From: Gammaproteobacteria bacterium
GTDB taxonomy: Bacteria; Pseudomonadota; Gammaproteobacteria; JACKNK01
Length of the DNA stretch: 64,000 nt
Assembly: GCA_024234955.1 (NCBI GenBank)
Contig: JACKNK010000005.1
Location: forward strand, 124,001 to 188,000
Direction of reading: 5' to 3'
In this document: positions 54,322 to 63,364 of the stretch, piece by piece
Position numbering within the stretch: the stretch's first letter is position 1
Layout of the letters: the number at the start of each line of letters is the position of its first letter
Notes under the pieces: generated by a model
What the model was told of the DNA's origin: nothing
Databases searched by the model: none
The model's input: the letters and a program-made list of their open reading frames with translations, nothing else
Translations under genes and position numbers: made by a program

Positions 54322-56255
54322 TCGATTTCAGCGGCTTCAACCCGACCCTGTTTCACTTCCTGCGACCCTGGGCATTTCTCGCATTGCTGCCGCTGGGGAT
54401 GCTTATCGTCGCCCTCGCACGGCGTCATCGTAGCGGTGGCGGCTGGCGGGCGATCTGCGACCCGGCACTGTTGCCGCATGTGGTCGGCGATGGCCGGCAA
54501 TGTCACCGCTGGCCGCTGGTCACCCTCGCCCTCGCCAGCCTGATCGCGGTCACCGCACTCGCCGGGCCGACCTGGGAGCGTTTGCCGCAACCGGTGTTCC
54601 GCGACCTGTCCAGCCTGGTGATCGCACTCGATCTCTCGGCATCGATGAACGCCGCCGATGTCTCGCCGAACCGTCTGGAACGCGCACGCTTCAAGGTGAC
54701 CGACATCCTGAAACGCCGCCGCGAAGGTCAGACCGGACTGGTCGTGTACGCCGGCGATGCGTTCACCGTCAGCCCCTTGAGCAACGACACCGCCACCATC
54801 ATTGCGCAGCTCCCGGCGATGCAGACCGAATTGATGCCCTCGCCCGGGAGTCGCGCCGACCGCGCCGTCCAGCGTGCCGCCGAGCTGTTGCGTCAGGCCG
54901 GACAGACCGCCGGCGACATCCTGCTCATCAGCGATGACCTGAACGCCGCCAGCCGCAATGCCCTGGCGCCGATCCTCGCGCAGTTCCCGTATCGCATCTC
55001 GGTACTCGCGGTCGGCACCGCCGATGGCGCGCCCATCCCCGCGCCCGGCGGCGGCTTCATCAAGGACAACAACGGCGGCATCGTGGTCGCGACCCTCGAT
55101 ACCGGTCCCTTGTGCGACCTCGCCACGCGCAGCGGCGGCATCTGCCTCAACCTGCGCCCGGATGAGCAGGATGTCGATGCGCTGTTCACCTTTCTGGCGC
55201 GTCAACGCAACACCCGAAACCTGATGGACAGCGACCTTCAGGCCGATCAGTGGCGGGAATTCGGTCCCTGGCTGCTGTTGTTGCTGCTGCCGCTCGCCGT
55301 GCTGATCTTCCGGCGCGGCATTCTGGTGCTCGCCCTGGTGTTTTTGCTGCCGCTGCCGGACGCCCACGCTGACTGGCAATGGCCCCAGCAGTGGGCGGAC
55401 TGGTGGCAGACGCCGGATCAGCAGGCCAGCGCCGAGATGGACGCCCGAAATCCGGCCAAGGCCGCAAGCCGGTTCACCGATCCTCGCTGGGCGGCCAGCG
55501 CCCATTACCAGGCAAAGCAGTTCCCGGAAGCCCGCAAACAGCTGGAATCCCTTCCCGAAGCCACCGCCGACGACCGCTACAACCTCGGTAATGCCTTGGC
55601 ACGCGAAGGCCGGCTCGATGAGGCGGTGCGCGCCTACGATCAGGCCCTGAAAGCGCAGCCGGATATGGCGGACGCACGCTACAACCGGGACCTGGTGCAG
55701 CAACTCATCGAGCGGATGCGCCAGCAACAGCCGAACCCGGAACCGCAATCCGGCAAGGAAGGCAAAACCGGTGAAGGCGCCCAATCCGGCGGTGGTGACA
55801 ACCCGCAGCAGCAAGGCGAACAGCAGGACAAGCAAGGCCAACAAGGTAGCGAGGGCGATCAGAACGACCCGAGCCGGGGCGAGCAAGGCACGCCTCAGGA
55901 TCAAAAATCCGCGCAACGCAATCAAGCCGATGAAGTCAGGCCCGAGCAGCAGGACGCAGCGGTGAATCCGTCGCCCAGCGCGATCGAGCAGAACGACCCG
56001 CGTGCCCAGGCTGAAGCGCAACGCAACGATCAAGGTCAGCGCGCCGAAGATGGCGATCATCCCAATGCAGACCAGTCCGCCGACGCGGAACGTCATCCCG
56101 CCGATGAATCGCGCCAGGCAACCGAACAATGGCTACGCCGCATCCCGGACGACCCCAGCGGTCTTTGGCGACGCAAATTTCTTTACCAATACCGTGACCG
56201 CGCCAACCATCCCGAACCGGGCAGCGGCCAGGCGCCGGAGGTCGAAACATGGTGA
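54318..56255 (+). CDS. VWA-TPR fusion protein (BatB-BatC type)
   Basis: 645 aa. The N-terminal half resembles BatB: two membrane segments, a VWA domain (IALDLSASMNAADVSP, Asp105) and a membrane segment near 310-345. The C-terminal half resembles BatC: TPR-like YNLGNALAREGRLDEAVRAYDQALKAQP (in part LDEAVRAYDQALKAQP) followed by a long Gln/Glu/Asp/Gly-rich low-complexity stretch (about 475-595). In some bacteria these are two genes; here they are one chain. It overlaps batA (ATGA) and batD (7 nt). Confidence 0.9.
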   Translation: MIDFSGFNPTLFHFLRPWAFLALLPLGMLIVALARRHRSGGGWRAICDPALLPHVVGDGRQCHRWPLVTLALASLIAVTALAGPTWERLPQPVFRDLSSLVIALDLSASMNAADVSPNRLERARFKVTDILKRRREGQTGLVVYAGDAFTVSPLSNDTATIIAQLPAMQTELMPSPGSRADRAVQRAAELLRQAGQTAGDILLISDDLNAASRNALAPILAQFPYRISVLAVGTADGAPIPAPGGGFIKDNNGGIVVATLDTGPLCDLATRSGGICLNLRPDEQDVDALFTFLARQRNTRNLMDSDLQADQWREFGPWLLLLLLPLAVLIFRRGILVLALVFLLPLPDAHADWQWPQQWADWWQTPDQQASAEMDARNPAKAASRFTDPRWAASAHYQAKQFPEARKQLESLPEATADDRYNLGNALAREGRLDEAVRAYDQALKAQPDMADARYNRDLVQQLIERMRQQQPNPEPQSGKEGKTGEGAQSGGGDNPQQQGEQQDKQGQQGSEGDQNDPSRGEQGTPQDQKSAQRNQADEVRPEQQDAAVNPSPSAIEQNDPRAQAEAQRNDQGQRAEDGDHPNADQSADAERHPADESRQATEQWLRRIPDDPSGLWRRKFLYQYRDRANHPEPGSGQAPEVETW

Positions 56256-58024
56256 ATAGGCTGAACCGCAAGCGGCGCAATATCGGTACGTTGGGGCACG
56301 TGTTGCTGTTGCTTTTGCTGAGCCCGGCGCTGACCCTGGGGGCGACCATCGATGCCTATGTGGATCGCAATCCGGTCGCCGCCAACGAATCGCTGCAACT
56401 CACCCTGGAAGCGGATTCAGACCCGGACGGCGACCCGGATTTCTCGCCGCTGAAACGCGACTTCGACATCCTCTCGCATGCCACCGGCAGCAATGTGCAG
56501 ATCATCAACGGGCGGGTAAAACGCTCGGTCCAGTGGGTACTCGGGCTGATGCCGAAACGGGCTGGCGAGCTGGAAATCCCGGCCATCGCATTCGGTCGCG
56601 ACCGCTCACCGTCGATCCCGCTCAAGGTCGTTCAGGCCCTGGCCACCGACCCGGCATCGGCCGACGTATTCCTCGAAGTCGAGGCCACACCCAGGAATCC
56701 GTATGTGCAACAGCAGGTCATCTATACGGTGCGCCTCTACCGCGCCGCCGATACCGCAAACGCGACCTTGAGCGCGCCGGAGTTTCCCGCTGGCGAAGCC
56801 TTGATCGAGAAACTCGACGACGATGCCAACAGCGATGTGCGCCGGCAGGGACGCCGCTTCCAGGTAACCGAACGCCGCTACGCGATCTACCCGCAAAAAA
56901 GTGGCGCGTTGAGCATCCCGCCGGTGCGCTTCTCGGGTCAGGTCTTGCAGACCCGACGTAACGTCTGGGACCCGTTCGGCGGCAGCTACAGCGCCCGGCA
57001 GGTTCGCTCCAACTCGATCGACCTGGAAGTTAGGCCGATCCCGCCCAATTTCACCGGCAAGCACTGGCTGCCCGCGCACGAAGTCCGTCTCGCGCAGGCC
57101 TGGGCCGATTCCCCGCCGACATTCCAGGTCGGCGAACCCAGCACCCATACGCTGGCGATTCTCGCGGATGGTCTGACCGCTGCGCAGTTGCCGGACGTCA
57201 CCCTGCCGCTTCCCAATGGCGCCAAGGGCTATCCCGATCAACCGGAACTCAAGGATGACAAGACCCGCGATGGCATTGCCGGCCTGCGCCAGCAGAAGCT
57301 CGCGGTTATTCCCCAAACGCAGGGCGAGATTCAATTCCCAGAGATCACCCTGGACTGGTGGAATACCGAGACCGACCGGCAGGAAACCGCTCGTCTGCCC
57401 GCGCAACGTTTTGCCGTCGCCGCCGGGATCGCCGCCACCCCTGCGCCGCCCGTTCAGGCCGCGCCGCCCCCGATGCCGGTAGCGCCCGCATCGCGGCCCG
57501 CACCGATTCCCGAACCGACATCCCCGACCGCGTCGAACCTCCCCGGCGATGCTGCCGACCCATTCGACAGCGTGCTTCACTGGCCCGGCTGGCCCTGGCT
57601 GAGCGTGGCCTTGTTCCTGATCTGGCTCGTCACCCTGCTGTTCTGGTGGCGCAGTGCCATGCACCGCCAGCCGGTCGCCGTCGAGCAGACCCGGACGCCC
57701 AAGCCAAACCTGAATGCCCTGCGCCGAGCCTGCGACGCCGATGACGCACAAGGCACCAAGGACGCCCTGCTGACATGGACGGCGGCGCATTGGCCCGACC
57801 CGACCCCCACCAACCTGGATGGTATCCGGCGCCAGTTGGCCAAGGGCTCGGCACTCGCCGTCGCCATTGCCGACCTCAACCACGCCTTGTATTCACCCCA
57901 ACGCCCGGCGTGGTCGGGCACCGCGCTCAAGTCCGCTCTCGGCGAGCTCGATCAGGTAGCGTCTGTTGCATCCAGACCGAACCGCAACGCGCAGGACGAG
58001 CTCGAACCGCTGTACCGAAACTGA
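56249..58024 (+). CDS. BatD-like protein
   Basis: 591 aa with a signal peptide or anchor at the N-terminus (VLLLLLLSPALTLGATIDAY). The BatD family sequence LTLEADSDPDGDPDFSPL and DFDILSHATGSNVQIING opens the periplasmic beta-rich domains. A Pro/Ala-rich linker (about 395-430) and one membrane segment (WPWLSVALFLIWLVTLLFWW) precede a cytoplasmic tail. It is the last gene of the MoxR/Bat cluster; its function is not established. Confidence 0.88.
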   Translation: MVNRLNRKRRNIGTLGHVLLLLLLSPALTLGATIDAYVDRNPVAANESLQLTLEADSDPDGDPDFSPLKRDFDILSHATGSNVQIINGRVKRSVQWVLGLMPKRAGELEIPAIAFGRDRSPSIPLKVVQALATDPASADVFLEVEATPRNPYVQQQVIYTVRLYRAADTANATLSAPEFPAGEALIEKLDDDANSDVRRQGRRFQVTERRYAIYPQKSGALSIPPVRFSGQVLQTRRNVWDPFGGSYSARQVRSNSIDLEVRPIPPNFTGKHWLPAHEVRLAQAWADSPPTFQVGEPSTHTLAILADGLTAAQLPDVTLPLPNGAKGYPDQPELKDDKTRDGIAGLRQQKLAVIPQTQGEIQFPEITLDWWNTETDRQETARLPAQRFAVAAGIAATPAPPVQAAPPPMPVAPASRPAPIPEPTSPTASNLPGDAADPFDSVLHWPGWPWLSVALFLIWLVTLLFWWRSAMHRQPVAVEQTRTPKPNLNALRRACDADDAQGTKDALLTWTAAHWPDPTPTNLDGIRRQLAKGSALAVAIADLNHALYSPQRPAWSGTALKSALGELDQVASVASRPNRNAQDELEPLYRN

Positions 58025-58120
58025 ACGTTCCGCCGAGACACCGGAGTCGGTCAATTTCGTGTTGCACAATGCGGTTTAAGCTCTGAGCCGTCGCTGCATC
58101 ACGAGCCTCCAGCGCGCATC

Positions 58121-59770
58121 ATGAATCTCGAATACATCCTCGCCCTGCTGGCGACCGCCATCGTCTCGGTGCTGCTGTTCCAGCGTCTGGGGCTGGGGGC
58201 GATCCTGGGTTATCTCGCGGGCGGAATTCTGCTTGGCCCGAGTGGCCTTGGCGTGATCGAAAATGTCGAGGACATTCGCCATCTGGCGGAGTTCGGGGTG
58301 GTGTTCCTGCTGTTTCTGATCGGCATAGAAATGAAACCCGGTCGGCTCTGGATCATGCGTCGTCTGGTCTTCGGACTGGGCCTCGCCCAGCTTCTGCTGA
58401 CCGGCCTGACGCTGGCGCTGTTTGCCTGGTGGCTTGGGCTCGCGCCGCGACCTGCGCTGGTGGTGGGCCTCGGGCTGGCACTGTCTTCCACCGCTTTCGG
58501 CATCCAGGTCCTCGCGGAACGTGGCGAACTCAACACCGAAACCGGGCGTAGCGCCTTCTCGGTCCTGCTGTTCCAGGATCTGGCCGTCGTGCCGTTGCTT
58601 GCCCTGGTGTCCTTCTTTGCGGGCGGAACCTCGCTCGAACTGGGTGTGCTGTACGCGCTCGGGGAAGCCGTGGCCATCGTCGCGGTGGTGTATCTGGCGA
58701 GCCGCTACCTGCTCGACCCCTTGTTGCATCTGATTGCTGGCAGCCGGCAATCCGAAGTATTCGTGGCGGCGGCACTGCTGCTGGTCCTTGGCATCGGTTA
58801 TCTGATGGAGCATGTCGGCCTGTCGCTCGCCCTGGGTGCGTTCCTGGCAGGCCTGATGCTGGCGGAATCGCGTTTCCGACATCAGGCGAGTGCGGACATA
58901 CAGCCGTTCCGTGGCCTGCTTCTGGGTCTGTTCTTCATGGCCGTAGGCATGACCATGGACCTTGCCCGCCTGCTTGCCGAACCGGGTCTGCTGCTCGGCC
59001 TGACCGCGCTCCTGATCGCCGTCAAGGCGACCTTGATGGCGCTCCTGGCAAGGATCTTCCGCCACCGCACCGGCAGTATTCCCCAGGTCGCGTTATTGCT
59101 TTCCCAGGCCGGGGAATTCGGCTTCGTGCTGTTCACCTTTGCGTTCTCTCAGCACCTCCTGGACGCCGTCCTGGTCCAACGCCTGACCTTGATCATTTCC
59201 CTATCGATGGCCCTGACGCCGCTGCTGATCCGGGTCGGGGACCGGCTTACCGGCTTGATCCGGGAGCCACCCGCCATACCCAGTGTCAATAACCAACCGG
59301 CTTCCGACAAATGGGTGCTGATCGCGGGATTCGGTCGGGTCGGTCGTCGCATTGCCCGAATGCTTCAGGACGCCGGCCTCGGCTATCTGGCGCTCGATGA
59401 GGATGTCGATCAGATCGTGGTCGGCCAGGGGCGCGGCTTGAACGTGATATTCGGCGACGCCACCCGCCTGAACGTCCTGCAGGCGGTCGATGCCGGGCAT
59501 GCAGCCGCCCTCGTCGTCGCCTTCGACGACGAGAAATCCACGGAGCAACTGGTTGCCATTGCCCATCAGCACTTTCCCGGCAAACCGGTGTATGTCCGCG
59601 CCCGTGACCGTCATCATGGGGCGCTGCTCCGTCAGATGGGGGCGCAGTCCTCGGTGTCCGAGAACCTGGAAGTCAGCCTGCGTCTGGGTGAATTCGCGTT
59701 GCGCGACCTGGGTGCGGACGATGCAACGATTACGGCCTTGATCGAACGCTATCGGGAAGAATACGAATAG
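58121..59770 (+). CDS. CPA2-family monovalent cation:proton antiporter (KefB-like) with RCK-N domain
   Basis: 549 aa. About 12-13 membrane segments form the Na+/H+ exchanger domain (GLGAILGYLAGGILLGPSGL, LSSTAFGIQVLAERGELN, FQDLAVVPLLALVSFF). A cytoplasmic NAD-binding TrkA-N/RCK domain follows ([20 protein letters not shown], near 400). A C-terminal RCK-C domain is absent. Such proteins move K+ or Na+ against H+ and are gated by nucleotides or glutathione adducts. It is convergent with the sucrose phosphatase gene, 9 bp away. Confidence 0.9.
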   Translation: MNLEYILALLATAIVSVLLFQRLGLGAILGYLAGGILLGPSGLGVIENVEDIRHLAEFGVVFLLFLIGIEMKPGRLWIMRRLVFGLGLAQLLLTGLTLALFAWWLGLAPRPALVVGLGLALSSTAFGIQVLAERGELNTETGRSAFSVLLFQDLAVVPLLALVSFFAGGTSLELGVLYALGEAVAIVAVVYLASRYLLDPLLHLIAGSRQSEVFVAAALLLVLGIGYLMEHVGLSLALGAFLAGLMLAESRFRHQASADIQPFRGLLLGLFFMAVGMTMDLARLLAEPGLLLGLTALLIAVKATLMALLARIFRHRTGSIPQVALLLSQAGEFGFVLFTFAFSQHLLDAVLVQRLTLIISLSMALTPLLIRVGDRLTGLIREPPAIPSVNNQPASDKWVLIAGFGRVGRRIARMLQDAGLGYLALDEDVDQIVVGQGRGLNVIFGDATRLNVLQAVDAGHAAALVVAFDDEKSTEQLVAIAHQHFPGKPVYVRARDRHHGALLRQMGAQSSVSENLEVSLRLGEFALRDLGADDATITALIERYREEYE

Positions 59771-59779
59771 GTCCGACGA

Positions 59780-60619
59780 TCAGCGCGAAAGCGCGGCGAG
59801 CACCTGTGGCTGGTAATGGGCGATGCCTTCGAGCATGCCGCCGCGATAGTTCCCATTCATGCCCATGAACCCGCCACGTGCCAGATACAGTTGCCCGGAA
59901 TAGCCGGCCTCGGCCGCCTGTCGAACGGCCCGATCACGCACCGACTGCTGGGCATTGCCGACCAATACCGCCGACACCGGGCTGACCAACACCTCCAGAT
60001 CGTTGCCGCTGTCGCCACAGAACACGGTATTCCCCAGTCCAAAACCGGTGACGCCCATCAGGGCGCGGATGGCATGGTATTTCGACGCCGACGCGGGCAA
60101 CACGTCGAGCAGTCCGGTATCACTGGTTTCATCGACGCTCCAGATCATCCGCGCCCGAACGCCGGCCTCGACAAACCGTGGCGCGACACGCGCCTGCACT
60201 TCCGCCACGTCGAGCGTGGTGTCGTGGTAATAGCTGAGCTTGAAGCGATTCTGCTTGTCGGCTTCCTGCAGGCGAAGTCCGGCCACATCGGCGAGCATCC
60301 CGGCCAGATCGTCGTGACTGAGCCCGGCCCAGTCGGGCGCGATGCGTTGCTCCCATTCGATCATGCGTCGCCAGTTCCCGGCGATGCGATGATCCATGCT
60401 GGAACCGACATCGCCGATCACGTATTCGGGCATCGGCAAGGCGTAGTGGGCAATCGCCTCCTCGACCAGGCCCCGGTGTCGTCCGCTGACGTAGGCGAGA
60501 TGCACCTCCGGGTGGGCGACGAGCGCCGCGAAACGCGCCGCCGCCTCGGGGGATTCCGGCTGATTGCCGTTCGGGATCAGGGTCCGGTCGAGATCGGTGC
60601 AGATCAGCAGCGGTTCCAT
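59780..60619 (-). CDS. Sucrose-6-phosphate phosphatase-like HAD hydrolase
   Basis: 279 aa. The HAD motifs are complete: CTDLDRTLIPNG (nucleophile Asp), AYVSGRHRGLVEEA, KQNRFKLSYYHD and FCGDSGNDLEVLVSP. It matches the S6PP family that dephosphorylates sucrose-6-phosphate, the product of the adjacent synthase. The ATG at 60619 is preferred; a TTG at 60625 would overlap the synthase stop. The two genes form a sucrose synthesis operon, likely for osmoprotection. Confidence 0.9.
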   Translation of the reverse strand: MEPLLICTDLDRTLIPNGNQPESPEAAARFAALVAHPEVHLAYVSGRHRGLVEEAIAHYALPMPEYVIGDVGSSMDHRIAGNWRRMIEWEQRIAPDWAGLSHDDLAGMLADVAGLRLQEADKQNRFKLSYYHDTTLDVAEVQARVAPRFVEAGVRARMIWSVDETSDTGLLDVLPASASKYHAIRALMGVTGFGLGNTVFCGDSGNDLEVLVSPVSAVLVGNAQQSVRDRAVRQAAEAGYSGQLYLARGGFMGMNGNYRGGMLEGIAHYQPQVLAALSR

Positions 60620-60621
60620 GT

Positions 60622-62766
60622 TCAATGGTCCGGCATACGGCAGGCGCGGAAGAAATCGTAATGATCGATCGCTTCGAGGATGCCAAAGGCATGCGGTTGC
60701 GAGGCGCGGTAGATGCTGTCCTGATCGACCAGTTGGGAAAGCTCCTCGTGATGCCGGTTCCCGACCACCACGGCCAGGGTGTTGCCGCGCATCATGTCCT
60801 CGTCGGCACCGGAGCCACCGGCGACCAGAATATGTTCCATGGGGATGTCGAGCCGCTGGGCGACGTAACGCAGGGCCTGTCCCTTGGACGCACGCGAGGG
60901 CAGCACATCGAGAAACTGGCCGAAGGAGAACAGCACGTTAGCGGCCAACTCCTTCTGCCGCAACTGGGTCACGATCTCCTCGACCGGGGGCGCCTTGGCC
61001 GGATCGTAGTAGTAGGACAGCTTGAACGGACTCTGCTCGGCGCGTTCCTGCGGCTTGAGGCCGGGCAGGCTTTCCAGCTCCCGGCGTACGCGCACCGGAT
61101 TCCAGTGATGATCGATATGGTCGGCCCAGAAGTCGTCTTCGGTCAGTGCCTTGCCGTAATGGATGCGTGTTCCCAGGCCGCTGATCAACACATCCGGCGC
61201 AGGGATACCGTGCTTCTTCATGACCGCCAGGGCCTTGTCGATGCGCCGACCGGTCGCGATCCCGAAGGTCACGCAGCGTCGATTGGTCTGCATGACCTCG
61301 ATGAAGCGCTGCAGCGCCGGCGGGTTGCCGATCAGATTCTGATCCAGATCCGTGAACAGGGCACGATCGCGGTAACGGGAGCGCGCCGGGAGGCGTTCGG
61401 CGGGGATCGGACGATAGTCGTCCGACAACGCCGCGATCGCCCGCATATAGCTGTCGGCATGGGCCTGCCAGGAGTAGTGCTTGCGCACCCCTTCGATCCC
61501 GTTCCGGGAAGCGAGCGTCCAGACTTCACGATCGCGCAGCAGTTTGAGCAACGCGTCCGCGATCTGCCCCTGATCCAGCGGATCGACCAGTTCTCCGTTG
61601 TGACAATTTGCGATGATGTCCACCGGCCCACCGTTCTCGGTCGCGACCACCGGCAGCCCGCTGGCGGCGGCCTCCAGCAAGGTCAGACCGAAGGGCTCGG
61701 TCAGGGCGGGATTGATGAACACGCCGCCTCCGCGCGCCACCAGTCGATAGATCTGCTCGACCTCGTCGGCCCGATGGGTCTTGGGAATCGCCACCTTGCC
61801 GTAAAGGTCGTAGGCATCGATCAGCAGCAGGATGTTGGTCAGGACATTCTGGGCGCCGGTATCCAGGTCGCGGATGTCGTCGCGGGTACCCGCGACGATA
61901 AGCAGATTGGCGCTTTTCTGCAGGGCCGAACTCCCCCCGTAAGCTTCGATCAGGGTGAGGATGTTCTTGCGCTCATCCGGTCGGGAGAGCGCCAGAATCA
62001 GCGGCTTGTCCGGGTTATCGAGGAACCGATCGACCTGGGTCTTGAACGCGATGTTCTCGTCCGGGCTGGGCGGGTGGAACTGGGTGAGGTCGGTGCCGGG
62101 CGGGATAACCTGCATATGCCCCGGCTCGTAATAGTTGTACAGCCCGTACTGCTCTTCGATCTCATTGTGGGTACTGGTGATCACCAGGGCAGCGTTGGCG
62201 AGCACCTCTTCCTCCGCATCGATGCGGCGTTCGATGTTGTAGGTGCGTTCGATCTCCTCGCGGGAAAGACCGCGCGCCAGCAGGCGCTTGCGTTTGTCAC
62301 GACCCAGGGAATGGCCGGTATGGATCAGCGGCACCCCGAGCAGGTTGGCGAGCCGCAGCCCGACATACCCGGCATCGGCGTAATGACTGTGTACCAGATC
62401 GGGCATGCGGCGCTGCGCATTGAGCCAATCGACGAGGTTGTCCATGAAACTGTCGAGGTGATCCCAGAGCGACTCCTTGGGCAGGTATTCGGGAGGACCG
62501 GCATCGATGCGCACGATCGAGGCGTTGTCGGAGAGCCGCTCGATCGGCATCGCGTAATCGTCGCTGACGTTGTCGTCGATCACCCGACGCGTGACCAGAT
62601 CGACACGCGCTACGCCAGGTTGATCGGCCAGTGACTTGGCCAGATCGACCACATACTTGGTCTGGCCGCCCGTGTCGGCGTCGCGACCGAGCTCGAGATC
62701 GTGACCCCGGATCAGTCCGTGGACGCTGATCAGAAGGAGATATTTGCCGGACTCGTCGTTCGTCAT
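60622..62766 (-). CDS. Sucrose-phosphate synthase with C-terminal HAD domain
   Basis: 714 aa. The GT4 glycosyltransferase part (about 1-465) has HGLIRGHDLELGRDADTGGQ, HTGHSLGRDKRKRLL and NPALTEPFGLTLLEAAASG, typical of SPS, which makes sucrose-6-phosphate from UDP-glucose and fructose-6-phosphate. A HAD domain (about 475-705) follows, with ALFTDLDQNLIGNPPA. Its motif IV reads AGGSGADEDMM, so the first metal-binding Asp of GDSGND is Gly and the Asn is Ala. The domain is therefore probably not an efficient phosphatase, and the separate phosphatase gene would do that step. A structured region precedes the start. Confidence 0.92.
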   Translation of the reverse strand: MTNDESGKYLLLISVHGLIRGHDLELGRDADTGGQTKYVVDLAKSLADQPGVARVDLVTRRVIDDNVSDDYAMPIERLSDNASIVRIDAGPPEYLPKESLWDHLDSFMDNLVDWLNAQRRMPDLVHSHYADAGYVGLRLANLLGVPLIHTGHSLGRDKRKRLLARGLSREEIERTYNIERRIDAEEEVLANAALVITSTHNEIEEQYGLYNYYEPGHMQVIPPGTDLTQFHPPSPDENIAFKTQVDRFLDNPDKPLILALSRPDERKNILTLIEAYGGSSALQKSANLLIVAGTRDDIRDLDTGAQNVLTNILLLIDAYDLYGKVAIPKTHRADEVEQIYRLVARGGGVFINPALTEPFGLTLLEAAASGLPVVATENGGPVDIIANCHNGELVDPLDQGQIADALLKLLRDREVWTLASRNGIEGVRKHYSWQAHADSYMRAIAALSDDYRPIPAERLPARSRYRDRALFTDLDQNLIGNPPALQRFIEVMQTNRRCVTFGIATGRRIDKALAVMKKHGIPAPDVLISGLGTRIHYGKALTEDDFWADHIDHHWNPVRVRRELESLPGLKPQERAEQSPFKLSYYYDPAKAPPVEEIVTQLRQKELAANVLFSFGQFLDVLPSRASKGQALRYVAQRLDIPMEHILVAGGSGADEDMMRGNTLAVVVGNRHHEELSQLVDQDSIYRASQPHAFGILEAIDHYDFFRACRMPDH

Positions 62767-62838
62767 GGGTTCCTGAAGGCGTTGCGGGGACGATCCCGAG
62801 CCTATCAGGCGATCAGAGTCCGTTTAAGTCGGTGAATG

Positions 62839-62912
62839 ATGCAGACCGGGATCCCGGTCGCCGCCGGGGTGGAACACCCGCGCCGTGGCCGGTCTGCATG
62901 GGTTCCACCCCG
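62839..62912 (-). promoter_or_regulatory. Interleaved 11-bp inverted repeats upstream of sucrose-phosphate synthase
   Basis: Two perfect inverted pairs alternate instead of nesting. ATGCAGACCGG (62839-62849) pairs with 62889-62899; CGGGGTGGAAC (62865-62875) pairs with 62902-62912. In RNA from either strand this is a pseudoknot-like or mutually exclusive arrangement. The first arm also lies in a perfect palindrome GACCGGGATCCCGGTC (62844-62859). It lies between nirD and the synthase start, about 75-145 nt upstream. Function unknown; it may be a leader RNA element or the end of the nirD transcript. Confidence 0.55.
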
Positions 62913-62923
62913 TTTTCAGGGAC

Positions 62924-63256
62924 TCAGGCCGCCTGTTCCACCAGATTGCTGAAATCGATCAGCACCCGTCCGCCCTCGACCTTGGCCGGGAAGGTGTTGG
63001 TGCACCCTTCGTCCGGTCCCAGGGCCTCGCCGCTGGCGAGGTCGAGCTTCCAGTTGTGCAGGGGGCAGGTCACGGAATGGCCATGCACGATACCTTGCGA
63101 CAGCGGGCCTTTCTTGTGCGGACATTCGTCCTTGATCGCGAACACGGCATCGTCCGAGGTACGAAAGACGGCAATGTTCATGGTGTCGGTCTTGATCACG
63201 CGCGCGCCCAGTCGGGGGATGTCTGCAAGTGCGGCGATGTCGGTCCAGTTGCTCAT
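62924..63256 (-). CDS. nirD: Nitrite reductase small subunit NirD (Rieske type)
   Basis: 110 aa. A Rieske 2Fe-2S fold with ligands Cys45-Pro-His47 (DECPHKKGPLSQG) and Cys64-Pro-Leu-His67 (VTCPLHNWKLDLASGEAL). NirD is the small subunit of NADH-dependent assimilatory nitrite reductase. The start is the ATG at 63256 (MSNWTDIAAL); the longer frame runs into a repeat element and is rejected. nirB lies upstream on the same strand. Confidence 0.92.
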   Translation of the reverse strand: MSNWTDIAALADIPRLGARVIKTDTMNIAVFRTSDDAVFAIKDECPHKKGPLSQGIVHGHSVTCPLHNWKLDLASGEALGPDEGCTNTFPAKVEGGRVLIDFSNLVEQAA

Positions 63257-63283
63257 GGGGTTTCTCTCAATTCGGTTCCGGGC

Positions 63284-63350
63284 TGTAGGAGCGGCTTCAG
63301 CCGCGATCGGCATCGATCGAAGGCATATCGCGGCTAAAGCCGCTCCTACG
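63284..63350. repeat. REP-like paired inverted repeat between nirB and nirD
   Basis: TGTAGGAGCGGCTTCAGCCG and its near-perfect inverse (CGGCTAAAGCCGCTCCTACG) flank about 30 bp. The GTAGGAGCGGC headed palindrome is typical of dispersed REP elements in pseudomonads and xanthomonads. No other copy was seen in this window. It may stabilise or attenuate the nirB-nirD mRNA. Confidence 0.75.
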
Positions 63351-63364
63351 GGGCAGTGGTCAGA

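Noticed and set aside
54294..56129. 611-codon minus-strand frame
   Set aside because: Antisense shadow of the VWA-TPR fusion gene; low-complexity sequence without a family match.
60625..62634. 669-codon plus-strand frame
   Set aside because: Antisense shadow of the sucrose-phosphate synthase gene; no recognisable domain.
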